Assembly (NCBI RefSeq): GCF_020539865.1
Contig: NZ_JAJBQV010000011.1
Span: 1-63,583, forward strand
Direction of reading: 5' to 3'
Origin: Megasphaera elsdenii
GTDB lineage: Bacteria; Bacillota; Negativicutes; Veillonellales; Megasphaeraceae
Length of the DNA stretch: 63,583 nt
Shown here: positions 36,289-44,130 of the stretch, piece after piece
Layout: the number at the start of each line of letters is the position of its first letter
Numbering within the stretch: the first letter of the stretch is position 1
Translations under genes and position numbers: made by a program
The notes under the pieces: generated by a model
What the model was told of the DNA's origin: nothing
What the model saw: the letters and a program-made list of their open reading frames with translations, nothing else
Database searches by the model: none

Positions 36289-37953
36289 TTACATTTTTTC
36301 AGGAGCAGAAACCCCTAAAATAGCCAAACTGTTGGCGATGGTAATGCGGACTGCCGTGACCAGGGCCAGACGGGCTCTTTCCAGATTCTTGTCTTCCTGG
36401 ATGATGCGGCAGTGGTTGTAGAACGTATGGAACATGCCGGCCAGTTCGTGGACGAAGTGGGCAATGCGGTGCGGTGCCCGTTCGCGGGCTGCGCGCTGGA
36501 CTTCTTCCGGGAAGGCAGCCATCTTCTTGATGAGTTCCAGTTCGTATTCGTTCGTCAGCGTATCCCATTTGACGTCGGACCAATCCGTGCTGAGGTCAGC
36601 ACCGGCTTCCTTGGCCTGACGGTAAATGCTGTAAATCCGGGCATGGGCATACTGGATATAGTAGACCGGGTTTTCATTGCTGTGCGATTTTGCCAGGTCC
36701 AGGTCGAAGTCGAGCTGCGTATCCAGGGAACGCATGATGAAGAAGTAGCGAGCTGCATCGGTGCCGACTTCTTCGATGAGTTCGTTCAGCGTGATGGCCT
36801 GGCCTGTACGCTTGCTCATCTTGACCGGCTTGCCGTCGCGGAAGAGGCTGACCATCTGCAAGAGGAGCACTTCCAGCTGATTGACGTCATAGCCGAGGGC
36901 AGCCATAGCCGCTTTGACGCGGGCTACATAGCCGTGGTGGTCGGCGCCCCAGATATTGATCATCTTCTTGAAGCCTCGGTCGTATTTATTCTTATGATAG
37001 GCGATATCGGCGGCCAAATAAGTCGGTACGCCGTTGTCGCGGATGACGACGCGGTCTTTGTCGTCGCCATAATCCGTCGATTTCAGCCACAAGGCGCCGT
37101 CCTTTTCATAAATCTTGCCCCGTTCTTCCAGGACCTTGCAAGCTGCCCGGATGGCATCGGGATGAAGGGTCCGTTCACTGAACCAGTTATCATAATGGAC
37201 ATTGAAATGGGCCAGGTCGCGTTTGAGGGCCTTGAGCTTTTCAGCATAAGCACGGTCCTTGAAGAGTTCTAGCCGTTCTTCTTCCGGCATGTCCAGGTAT
37301 TTGTCGCCATCCTGGTCGATGATGGCCTGAGCCGTTTCGATGATATCATGGCCGTGATAGCCGTTTTCCGGGATTTCTGCCGGTTTGCCCAACAATTCCA
37401 GATAGCGGGCATTAACAGAAGCAGCTAGGTTGTTCATCTGGTTGCCGGCGTCGTTGATATAGTATTCGGCCTGAACGTTATATCCGGCAGCCCGCAGGAG
37501 ATTGACCAGGGCACTGCCGTAAGCAGCACCGCGGCCGTGGCCGACGTGAAGGGGCCCTGTCGGATTGGCACTGACGTATTCGACCTGGACGGTATCGTCT
37601 TCACGCAGCGGTGCATGACCATAGGCATCGCCAGCAGCCAGGATCTGTTTGAGCGTATCGTAGATGACGTCGTTCTTCAAGAAGAAGTTGATGAAGCCGG
37701 CACCGGCGATTTCCGCATGGTCGAGCCAGGGATAGTCCATCCCGTCGACGATGGACTGGGCAATGAGTCTCGGTGCTTTATGGGCGACGCGGGCCGACTG
37801 CATGGCGATGTTGCTGGCAAAATCGCCGAATTCCTTCTGCGGCGGTACTTCCAGTGCGACATCGGGATAGTCGCCGGCTGGAAGGGTGCCGGCTGCAATA
37901 GCCTTATTCAAGGCTTCCGTAATACCCTGCTTCAATAAATCCTTCATTTCCAT
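36289..37953 (-). CDS. argS: Arginyl-tRNA synthetase
   Basis: 554 residues from the ATG at 37953, with GGAGG ten bases upstream and overlapping the stop of the DUF1934 gene (TAATG). The frame remains open 40 codons further upstream but that overlaps the neighbour. HIGH motif is NPTGPLHVGHGRGAAYG near 125-140 and the KMSKR-type loop is VKMSKRTGQAITL near 340. The C-terminal DALR anticodon-binding domain covers about 430-554. Confidence 0.96.
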   Translation of the reverse strand: MEMKDLLKQGITEALNKAIAAGTLPAGDYPDVALEVPPQKEFGDFASNIAMQSARVAHKAPRLIAQSIVDGMDYPWLDHAEIAGAGFINFFLKNDVIYDTLKQILAAGDAYGHAPLREDDTVQVEYVSANPTGPLHVGHGRGAAYGSALVNLLRAAGYNVQAEYYINDAGNQMNNLAASVNARYLELLGKPAEIPENGYHGHDIIETAQAIIDQDGDKYLDMPEEERLELFKDRAYAEKLKALKRDLAHFNVHYDNWFSERTLHPDAIRAACKVLEERGKIYEKDGALWLKSTDYGDDKDRVVIRDNGVPTYLAADIAYHKNKYDRGFKKMINIWGADHHGYVARVKAAMAALGYDVNQLEVLLLQMVSLFRDGKPVKMSKRTGQAITLNELIEEVGTDAARYFFIMRSLDTQLDFDLDLAKSHSNENPVYYIQYAHARIYSIYRQAKEAGADLSTDWSDVKWDTLTNEYELELIKKMAAFPEEVQRAARERAPHRIAHFVHELAGMFHTFYNHCRIIQEDKNLERARLALVTAVRITIANSLAILGVSAPEKM

Positions 37954-38381
37954 TACGCTTGATCCTCCTGCACGGTTATGGTTAATTGTGTATAATTGGC
38001 ACTGACGCCTTCGATATGGACGTCGTAACCCAACTGAATCGTACCGACTCCATCGAGCAAATCGGCACGGCATTCATAGGTCTTCATCTGCACGTCAAAC
38101 GTGCCGACCGGTGTGTCATACTGGGAGCGCGTCACTTTCCCTTTGCGGAATTCCTGACGCTGGCGGAGTTTCCCCAGGCGCAACAATAAGACGGACCCTC
38201 CGGGTAGTACCTTGATGACCGTCGTAACGCCTTTCATTTCCGTCAGCTCGCTTTCCTCATAGACGATGTACTGCGTCCCGTCCTTGACGTAAAACTTGCC
38301 TTCGGAAACGAGCTCCATTTTCAGCTCTTCTCCCTCTTTGTTACGTTGGATACTTTTTACACTTACTAAGACAGGTTTCAA
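37953..38381 (-). CDS. DUF1934 protein (YwiB-like)
   Basis: 142 residues, a predicted lipocalin-like beta-barrel: alternating strands with YVKDGTQYIVYEESEL, GSVLLLRLGKLRQRQEF and GTFDVQMKTY. Bacillus YwiB is in the same family and also sits beside argS, which matches the gene order here. Function unknown; translational coupling to argS suggests a role tied to growth. The start is TTG with GGTGG upstream. Confidence 0.85.
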   Translation of the reverse strand: MKPVLVSVKSIQRNKEGEELKMELVSEGKFYVKDGTQYIVYEESELTEMKGVTTVIKVLPGGSVLLLRLGKLRQRQEFRKGKVTRSQYDTPVGTFDVQMKTYECRADLLDGVGTIQLGYDVHIEGVSANYTQLTITVQEDQA

Positions 38382-38457
38382 TGTATTCCACCTTTCCTAT
38401 CACAAATCCAATGTTACTATTATATAACAAGTGCCGGGAAAAAGAAATACTTTTTTC

Positions 38458-39192
38458 TTACTTCATTTCGATCAAGAAAGACCAATACTTTTTGGGCATA
38501 TAACTGCGTCGCAAAGCCTCGTTACGGCGCGACGGGATAGCAATGGTCCGGTAATAATCCTGCCAAACCCGTTCAATGGCCTTTTCGTCAGCTGACAGGT
38601 CCGGTGCAGCCGCCTGGGGAATCGTCACCATGACGGGCTGGCAGCCATCATAATAGACGCCGATACCGCGCCTCGTGTCGTGGAGAACCCAGCGCTCAGC
38701 AGGGAAACGGCGGACAAAATGCGTTGCCATGACGGGAACGACGCAGCACGTCGGCTGCAACTGGTAATAGAGCATGCCCTCGGACAGCTCCTGGAAGCGG
38801 GCCAGCCCCAAGAGCTTGTGCCGTTCATTGCCGGTCCGGCGGGCCCACTGGCGAACTAACCAGATGGGTTCCTCGCTGAGGTGGTGTAGAAAGTCGCCTT
38901 GATACCGGAAAGCCCATCGCAGATACTGCAAGAGAGCCAGGCCACGCCCTTCCTGTTCGGCCAGGAAAGCATAATACAAATAGTGACAGGACTTGGGTCC
39001 GCATTGGGCCAAGAGGGCGTCGAGGATTCGCCGGGCCTTGCCGTCATCGGTCGAAACGAAGCGCTGCTGGGAAAAGATCAGGCCCAGTTCGCTATCTGGG
39101 CAAATATCCTCGACTTGGCCCAGACCATCGTGCCAGGCATCGAAGACGGCCGACAAATAGCCGAAAAAAGTTCCATCGTAACTGTAAATCAT
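38458..39192 (-). CDS. TIGR03915-type putative DNA repair protein
   Basis: 244 residues from the ATG at 39192 (AGGAG eight bases upstream). It opens IYSYDGTFFGYLSAVFDAW and ends with LRRSYMPKKYWSFLIEM, both characteristic of the family that accompanies a SplB-like radical SAM protein. The central WARRTGNERHKLLGLARFQEL segment resembles the uracil-DNA-glycosylase-associated region seen in larger homologues. It lies 11 bp after the radical SAM gene, so the two almost certainly act together, presumably in DNA damage processing. Confidence 0.85.
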   Translation of the reverse strand: MIYSYDGTFFGYLSAVFDAWHDGLGQVEDICPDSELGLIFSQQRFVSTDDGKARRILDALLAQCGPKSCHYLYYAFLAEQEGRGLALLQYLRWAFRYQGDFLHHLSEEPIWLVRQWARRTGNERHKLLGLARFQELSEGMLYYQLQPTCCVVPVMATHFVRRFPAERWVLHDTRRGIGVYYDGCQPVMVTIPQAAAPDLSADEKAIERVWQDYYRTIAIPSRRNEALRRSYMPKKYWSFLIEMK

Positions 39193-39203
39193 CACTACCG
39201 CTC

Positions 39204-40448
39204 CTAAAACAGACTCATCGGTTCATAAGCCGCCTGGGTTGACGGCCGGGCTAGGAGCCGCTGGCGGATGCGGACCGGGTCCGTCGTTGCTCCATAATAT
39301 TTTCCCTTACAGATAATGAAATACTGGGCCCGCTTGAGGACGATGCCCAGTCGGCGCAGCGTGTCATACGACAAGAAGGCCTGGCGCCGGGCTGCACAGA
39401 TGCGCCGGGCTGACGTGACGCCGATGCCGTGGACGCGCAACAAGGCGTGGTACGATGCGCGGTTGACTTCGACTGGGAAAAATTCAGGATGGCGCAGGGC
39501 CCAGCAGGCCTTTGGGTCCAAGTCGAGGTCGAAATCAGGGGCCTCGTCGGTCAATATCTCATCAGCCTTGAACTGGTAGAAGCGCAACAGCCAGTCCGCC
39601 TGATAGAAGCGGTGCTCCCGCAGGAGCGGCGGCTTGGCGATAGCCGGCAAGTTTGGCTCGGTCACGGCCGGGACATAGGCCAAATAATAGACGCGCTTTA
39701 AATCCACCTTGTCATATAAGGCCTGGCTCAGGCGCAGGATCGTCCGATTGCTGTCCGATGTCGCGCCGACGATGAGCTGTGTCGTCTGGCCGGCCGGGAC
39801 AAAAGAAGGCACCTTCTTATGATGCTTCTTCTCTTCCCGCCGCTCCAGGATACCCTGGCGGATGTGCGCCATCGGGACGAGGATGTTCTCTTTCGTCTTC
39901 TGCGGTGCTAATAGGCGCAGGCTCGGCGCCGACGGCAATTCAATATTGACACTCAGGCGGTCGACGTAGCGGGCCAGTTCGCTGATGAGAGGGGCACTTG
40001 TCCCGGGGATACCTTTCATGTGGATGTAACCGTTGAATTTCTTTTCATCCCGCAAGATGCGGGCCGTCCGGATGAGGAGCTCTGTCGTATAGTCTGGCGA
40101 ACGATAGACACCGGAACTGAGGAACAGGCCTTCAATGTAATTGCGCCGGTAAAAGGCGATGGTCACGTCGGCGATCTCTTTCGGCGTCAAGATGGCCCGT
40201 TCCGTTTCCCGGCTGGCCGCATTGACACAGTAAGCGCAGTCGTAGATGCAGCAGTTGGTCATTAGGATTTTGAGAAGCGATACACAGCGGCCGTCAGCCG
40301 ACCAAGTATGGCAGATGCCGCAGACAGCGCCATTGCCGATACCTCCGGCCTGATTGGCCCGCCGGCTGCCGCTGGACGAACAAGACACGTCGTATTTGGC
40401 CGCATCACTGAGAATATGCAGTTTTTGTTGAATCCGGTCCCAATCCAT
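39204..40448 (-). CDS. Putative DNA modification/repair radical SAM protein (TIGR03916 type)
   Basis: 414 residues. DAAKYDVSCSSSGS near the N terminus contains an extra Cys. The radical SAM cluster motif CIYDCAYC is near 65-72, followed by FLSSGVYRSPDYT. The C terminus carries helix-hairpin-helix-like sequence (LLRVHGIGVTSARRICAARR) suited to DNA binding. The family is related to spore photoproduct lyase, but the lesion repaired is not known. GAGGGGG lies upstream of the ATG; no promoter was identified. Always paired with the preceding family in many anaerobes. Confidence 0.88.
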   Translation of the reverse strand: MDWDRIQQKLHILSDAAKYDVSCSSSGSRRANQAGGIGNGAVCGICHTWSADGRCVSLLKILMTNCCIYDCAYCVNAASRETERAILTPKEIADVTIAFYRRNYIEGLFLSSGVYRSPDYTTELLIRTARILRDEKKFNGYIHMKGIPGTSAPLISELARYVDRLSVNIELPSAPSLRLLAPQKTKENILVPMAHIRQGILERREEKKHHKKVPSFVPAGQTTQLIVGATSDSNRTILRLSQALYDKVDLKRVYYLAYVPAVTEPNLPAIAKPPLLREHRFYQADWLLRFYQFKADEILTDEAPDFDLDLDPKACWALRHPEFFPVEVNRASYHALLRVHGIGVTSARRICAARRQAFLSYDTLRRLGIVLKRAQYFIICKGKYYGATTDPVRIRQRLLARPSTQAAYEPMSLF

Positions 40449-40525
40449 GATAAATCCCCCTCTTTGCCTTTATCATAGCATAAGGCCGCTTCCATTGCAA
40501 ACGTATGTTTTAGTCGACAGGCAAA

Positions 40526-40580
40526 AGCGGGCGCCCCACGTGGGCGACCCTACTTTGTGGCCTTTGAGCCGTCCCTACAG
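40526..40580. repeat. Dispersed palindromic intergenic repeat, copy 3
   Basis: GCGGGCGCCCCACGTGGGCG followed by ACCCTACTTTGTGG and TCCCTACAG. The core GCGCCCCACGTGGGCG is palindromic and matches the copies at 8800 and 56550. Confidence 0.65.
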
Positions 40581-40582
40581 CG

Positions 40583-40618
40583 AAAAAAGGACTTACCCAT
40601 AAGGGCAAGTCCTTTTAT
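40583..40618 (-). terminator. Intrinsic terminator after the flavodiiron/small-protein unit
   Basis: AAGGACTT pairs with AAGTCCTT, with A6 on the left that becomes T6 on the minus strand. It directly follows the stop codon of the 51-codon gene. Confidence 0.82.
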
Positions 40619-40774
40619 TTACATATGTAATCCTTCGCGTAATTTTTCAAAGATTTTCTGTTCGTCTTCGGTCAGGTCACGGCCCAAGTCGATGTGGAGT
40701 TCTTCCCCATTGCTGCGGGCCTTGTCCTGTTCGTGCTTATCGCCGCTCTTGGCGCTATCGTCACGGATGATCAC
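40619..40774 (-). CDS. Small highly charged protein, unknown function
   Basis: 51 residues, GTG start at 40774 with AAGGTGG about eight bases upstream. It opens MIIRDDSAKSGDKHEQDK and closes with a predicted amphipathic helix, LTEDEQKIFEKLREGLHM. It begins 13 bp after the flavodiiron gene and ends exactly at the terminator, so it is the last gene of that transcript. Codon choice matches neighbouring genes. No family is recognised; a link to the flavodiiron protein is inferred only from position. Confidence 0.65.
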   Translation of the reverse strand: MIIRDDSAKSGDKHEQDKARSNGEELHIDLGRDLTEDEQKIFEKLREGLHM

Positions 40775-40786
40775 GCTTACACCACC

Positions 40787-42022
40787 TTAGATCAAAGTTT
40801 TCGGATCGGGATATTCTTTAATGCTTTCAGCCAGTTTATCAGCCAATTCATCGAGTTCGCATTCCTGGTCATCGCGGAGAGACGATTTCATATCCATCGT
40901 CGGTTCCAGGAGTTCGCAGCATTTGAACTGGTTTTCGACGTAGTCAACCATGGTCTTATAAGCAGCCGATGCCCAGCTGTGGCAAGCGATAACGCCGATG
41001 GTGCGCTTCTGGAACATGAGGGTCTTCAAGTCGTGGAGGAAGTTTTCCATCGGCAGGAAGAGGTTCAAGTTATACGTCGGAGCTGCCAGGACGAGGTGGC
41101 TGTATTCCCAAGCTTTAGCCGTGATGTACGACGAATGGATCTTAGCTACGTCGTAGAGGCGGATATCCTGGATGCCGCGCTGGCTCAATTTATGGGCCAA
41201 GACGCAAGCAGCCCGTTCAGTGTTGCCATAAATGGACGAGAAAGCAATGACGACGCCTTTCTTTTCCGGTACATATTTAGCCCAGTGGAGATATTTGTCG
41301 ATGATGTACTTAATCGTAGCCGGTGTACGGAATACGAAGCCGTGGAGCGGGCAGATGAAGTCGATAGGAAGGCCCGATGCCTTCTTGAGGACATTGACGA
41401 CCTGCGGGCCGTATTTGCCGACAATGTTGACATAGTAACGGCGGGCCGAATCGAGGTAGTTTTCTTCAAAGTCGACCTGGTCTGCATAGACATTGCCGAC
41501 CGTACCGAACTGGCCAAAGGCATCGGCACTGAAGAGGACGTGGTCTGTCAAGTCATAGGACATGATGACTTCCGGCCAATGGACCATAGGAGCCTTGACG
41601 AACTGCAATGTGTGTTTGCCCAAAGCCAGCTGGTCGCCTTCTTTGACGGCAACGTAGCGGTCCGTCATGGGATGGCGGAAGAACTGTTCAAAGAGTTTGA
41701 ACGTCTGCGGCTGGCCGATGATCTTGGCATCGGGATATTTTTCCAAGAGAGCCAAGGCGGAGCTGGCATGGTCCGGTTCCATATGCTGAAGAACGAAGTA
41801 GTCCAGTTTGCGGCCTTTGAGCAAGTATTCGACATCTTCTAAGAATTCGTCGCGGCACGATTTATCCATAGCATCGACGACGCATGTCTTTTCATCATCA
41901 ATGAAATAGGAGTTATACGTAACGCCTTCGGGAATCGGGAAAATCCGTTCAAACAATTCCGTACGGAAATCGTTACATCCCATCCAATAAATACCATTCT
42001 TGATTTCTTCTACACAATGCAT
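40787..42022 (-). CDS. Flavodiiron protein (FprA / rubredoxin:oxygen oxidoreductase type)
   Basis: 411 residues. The N-terminal metallo-beta-lactamase-like domain has the diiron ligands in LQHMEPDHASS (about 78-88), a conserved aspartate in SADAFG and a later histidine in CPLHG. The C-terminal flavodoxin domain (about 255-400) opens VVIAFSSIYGNTERAA. It reduces O2 or NO using electrons from rubredoxin or another carrier, protecting the anaerobe. TAAGGAGG precedes the ATG. Confidence 0.95.
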   Translation of the reverse strand: MHCVEEIKNGIYWMGCNDFRTELFERIFPIPEGVTYNSYFIDDEKTCVVDAMDKSCRDEFLEDVEYLLKGRKLDYFVLQHMEPDHASSALALLEKYPDAKIIGQPQTFKLFEQFFRHPMTDRYVAVKEGDQLALGKHTLQFVKAPMVHWPEVIMSYDLTDHVLFSADAFGQFGTVGNVYADQVDFEENYLDSARRYYVNIVGKYGPQVVNVLKKASGLPIDFICPLHGFVFRTPATIKYIIDKYLHWAKYVPEKKGVVIAFSSIYGNTERAACVLAHKLSQRGIQDIRLYDVAKIHSSYITAKAWEYSHLVLAAPTYNLNLFLPMENFLHDLKTLMFQKRTIGVIACHSWASAAYKTMVDYVENQFKCCELLEPTMDMKSSLRDDQECELDELADKLAESIKEYPDPKTLI

Positions 42023-42148
42023 ACTGATATGACCTCCTTAAAAAGTACAAGCAGCAGTCATGCTGTAATTTCAATTCTCATACCCATATCATACCATCTT
42101 TTGGCCAAATAGGAAATACTAACAAGAAAAAAAGTTAATTAAAAATTC

Positions 42149-43429
42149 TTATTGTTTATTTGTTTTGCCTGTATCGCGGTTGTTATCGGACGACTGACGG
42201 CTTTTCGACAAATCGGAACTCTTAGTATTCGTCGACTTATCGTCAGACCGGCTGCGAGTCGTACTCTGGGAGCTGGAAGTCGATTCACTGCGCCGTGTTG
42301 CCTGAGAAGAGCTGCGGCTCGGCGCCGATGCACCGATGGAATCTGCTTCGGCTACGACATTGTCGATGAGCTGTTCCATGACCTCGCGGTCAGCCTGGGA
42401 CAAGTTAGTGCTTTCATTGAGCATGTCCTTGGCCTGCTGAGCCAGACTCTGGGCCTGGGAACGGGCCGAGCTGCGGCTGATGGCCCCGTTGCGGTACTGG
42501 ACCTTCAAATTGCGCAGTTCATTGGAAATGTCGTTGGCCTTGCTGCGGATGCGGGCTGCCACCATTTCACCGCTGCGCTGCTTACGGGCATCGGCATCTT
42601 GCAGACGCTTATCTTCTTCCCGATTTTCCAGCAGTTCTTCCTGCTGCTGTTCGGCGACTTTATCCAGCGACGCTGCCGTCACATGAGTACCGACGTAATA
42701 TTCATAGCCCATGTAACCCAAGATGATAATAGGGATGCAGAGGAGCATCATTTCCAATTTGCGCATATGCGCCGCCCGTTTCCAGCTGATGACGTTCTTG
42801 CGGCGGTGTTCCATGATGAGGACGATGATCAAAACCAGGACGACCAGGAACAGGGCGATATAGATGAACAATTTATGCCAAACCGTAGCCTGGAGCTTAA
42901 TTTCCGTCGGATTGGAATTGGACAAATTCCACAAGTAGGTACTGCCCTGGTCGTCGGCCTTATCGCTGTTGCTGACGACACGAGTCCCGGACGGGAAGGA
43001 AACGATGTACTCCAAATCGACACCATTTTCCGGCATCGGCGCGCCTAAGCGCAAAGTTTGGATACTGTTTTCATCAAAATTATAATCAATATAATAAGTC
43101 GAACAGATGAGGCCATCATGGGTCTTGTGGACAATATGGTCCACTGAGCTCTTACTGGCTCCGTCCTTGGTAATGGTCTTCATCGCCCGGAAGCCTTCGC
43201 CATTATCGTTGTTATAATCCATAATGGTATAATTACGCTTCTGGAATTCATCGGCATCGGCTTTCAAATCTTTCTGCCCTTTCGCCGAATCAGAGACTTT
43301 CAGGACATCTTGTGTTTCGCTACCATCGTCGTGGATGATGGTCTGCGCCCGGAACCCCGATAAGAGGAAGAACGCTGCCAACAGCATGACAGTCATAGCA
43401 ATCTTGGCAATTTTCGCGTACGATTTCAT
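42149..43429 (-). CDS. Membrane protein with coiled coil and Ser/Arg-rich tail, function unknown
   Basis: 426 residues from the ATG at 43429 (GAGG six bases upstream), chosen because it gives a clean signal peptide (about 1-26). An extracytoplasmic domain to about 185 has an LppM/DUF2207-like flavour (early beta-rich region, then LGAPMPENGVDLEYIVSFPSG). Membrane helices lie near 190-210 and 228-248. A long charged coiled coil (about 260-350) is followed by a roughly 65-residue Ser/Thr/Arg tail, for example RSESTSSSQSTTRSRS. Third gene of the DUF2157 operon. I do not recognise a full-length family. Confidence 0.72.
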   Translation of the reverse strand: MKSYAKIAKIAMTVMLLAAFFLLSGFRAQTIIHDDGSETQDVLKVSDSAKGQKDLKADADEFQKRNYTIMDYNNDNGEGFRAMKTITKDGASKSSVDHIVHKTHDGLICSTYYIDYNFDENSIQTLRLGAPMPENGVDLEYIVSFPSGTRVVSNSDKADDQGSTYLWNLSNSNPTEIKLQATVWHKLFIYIALFLVVLVLIIVLIMEHRRKNVISWKRAAHMRKLEMMLLCIPIIILGYMGYEYYVGTHVTAASLDKVAEQQQEELLENREEDKRLQDADARKQRSGEMVAARIRSKANDISNELRNLKVQYRNGAISRSSARSQAQSLAQQAKDMLNESTNLSQADREVMEQLIDNVVAEADSIGASAPSRSSSQATRRSESTSSSQSTTRSRSDDKSTNTKSSDLSKSRQSSDNNRDTGKTNKQ

Positions 43430-43455
43430 AATTTCCTCGCTTTCTTTCTGTGCCA

Positions 43456-44130
43456 TCATTCTTCTTTCGGCGGTACCATCCCGGTATCGACGAGGTGAGG
43501 CCGGTCAAATAAGGTCCGGGCCTCTTTCTCTTGGCGGGCCTTGGCCATGGCGGCGCCATTGCTTATATCTTCCAACGGAATCCCATTGACGAAGATGCCT
43601 TCGATGACGCCTCCTCCCCGCTTCATGCGGATGCTGGCGATGATACTGTCATCGGGCCGAAGGTTGTAGATGCCATCAGTCAGCTCCGGTGCCATGCGAT
43701 AGCGATTAAAGCCGACCTGGAACTGGACGAAACCATCCTGATAGGAAACGACGGTGGCCTGCATATAGTCGCCGCCGACGAAAGGTTTCGACGCCGAAGC
43801 CCCTTGGATTTCCATAAGGCCCGACGTATCCCGTGAAATATAGACGTAAATCTGCTGCCCCTTTTCAGGCGGCGTATCGTCTTTCCACTGCGTCGTATCT
43901 TCCGGGAAGACGACGCGAACATAGTCTGTCCCAAAAGCGGATACTTCCAGCCGCGGGACACATCGCCATTGATAGGGGATGCCATCGACGGCGATATTAT
44001 GCCAGCGCCAGCCCATATAGGCGACGACGGCGAACTGAATGAGGACGACGAAGATGAAAAAAATCCAGCGATAACGTCCATCTAGCGAAAAGGAAAGATG
44101 GAATCCCTGTAAAGGCGGTGGAAATTTCAT
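43456..44130 (-). CDS. GDYXXLXY-type membrane-anchored protein
   Basis: 224 residues from the ATG at 44130, which overlaps the DUF2157 stop codon (ATGA) and has GGAGG upstream. One N-terminal membrane helix (about 18-38), then a beta-rich extracytoplasmic region with FGTDYVRVVF and GGDYMQATVVSYQDG. The GDY motif and the usual DUF2157 neighbour support the family; the canonical second half (L-x-Y) is replaced here. Function unknown, envelope location likely. Confidence 0.78.
   Translation of the reverse strand: MKFPPPLQGFHLSFSLDGRYRWIFFIFVVLIQFAVVAYMGWRWHNIAVDGIPYQWRCVPRLEVSAFGTDYVRVVFPEDTTQWKDDTPPEKGQQIYVYISRDTSGLMEIQGASASKPFVGGDYMQATVVSYQDGFVQFQVGFNRYRMAPELTDGIYNLRPDDSIIASIRMKRGGGVIEGIFVNGIPLEDISNGAAMAKARQEKEARTLFDRPHLVDTGMVPPKEE

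Noticed and set aside
37953..38073. N-terminal extension of argS
   Set aside because: It overlaps the DUF1934 gene and the extra residues have no synthetase character; the ATG at 37953 is coupled by TAATG.
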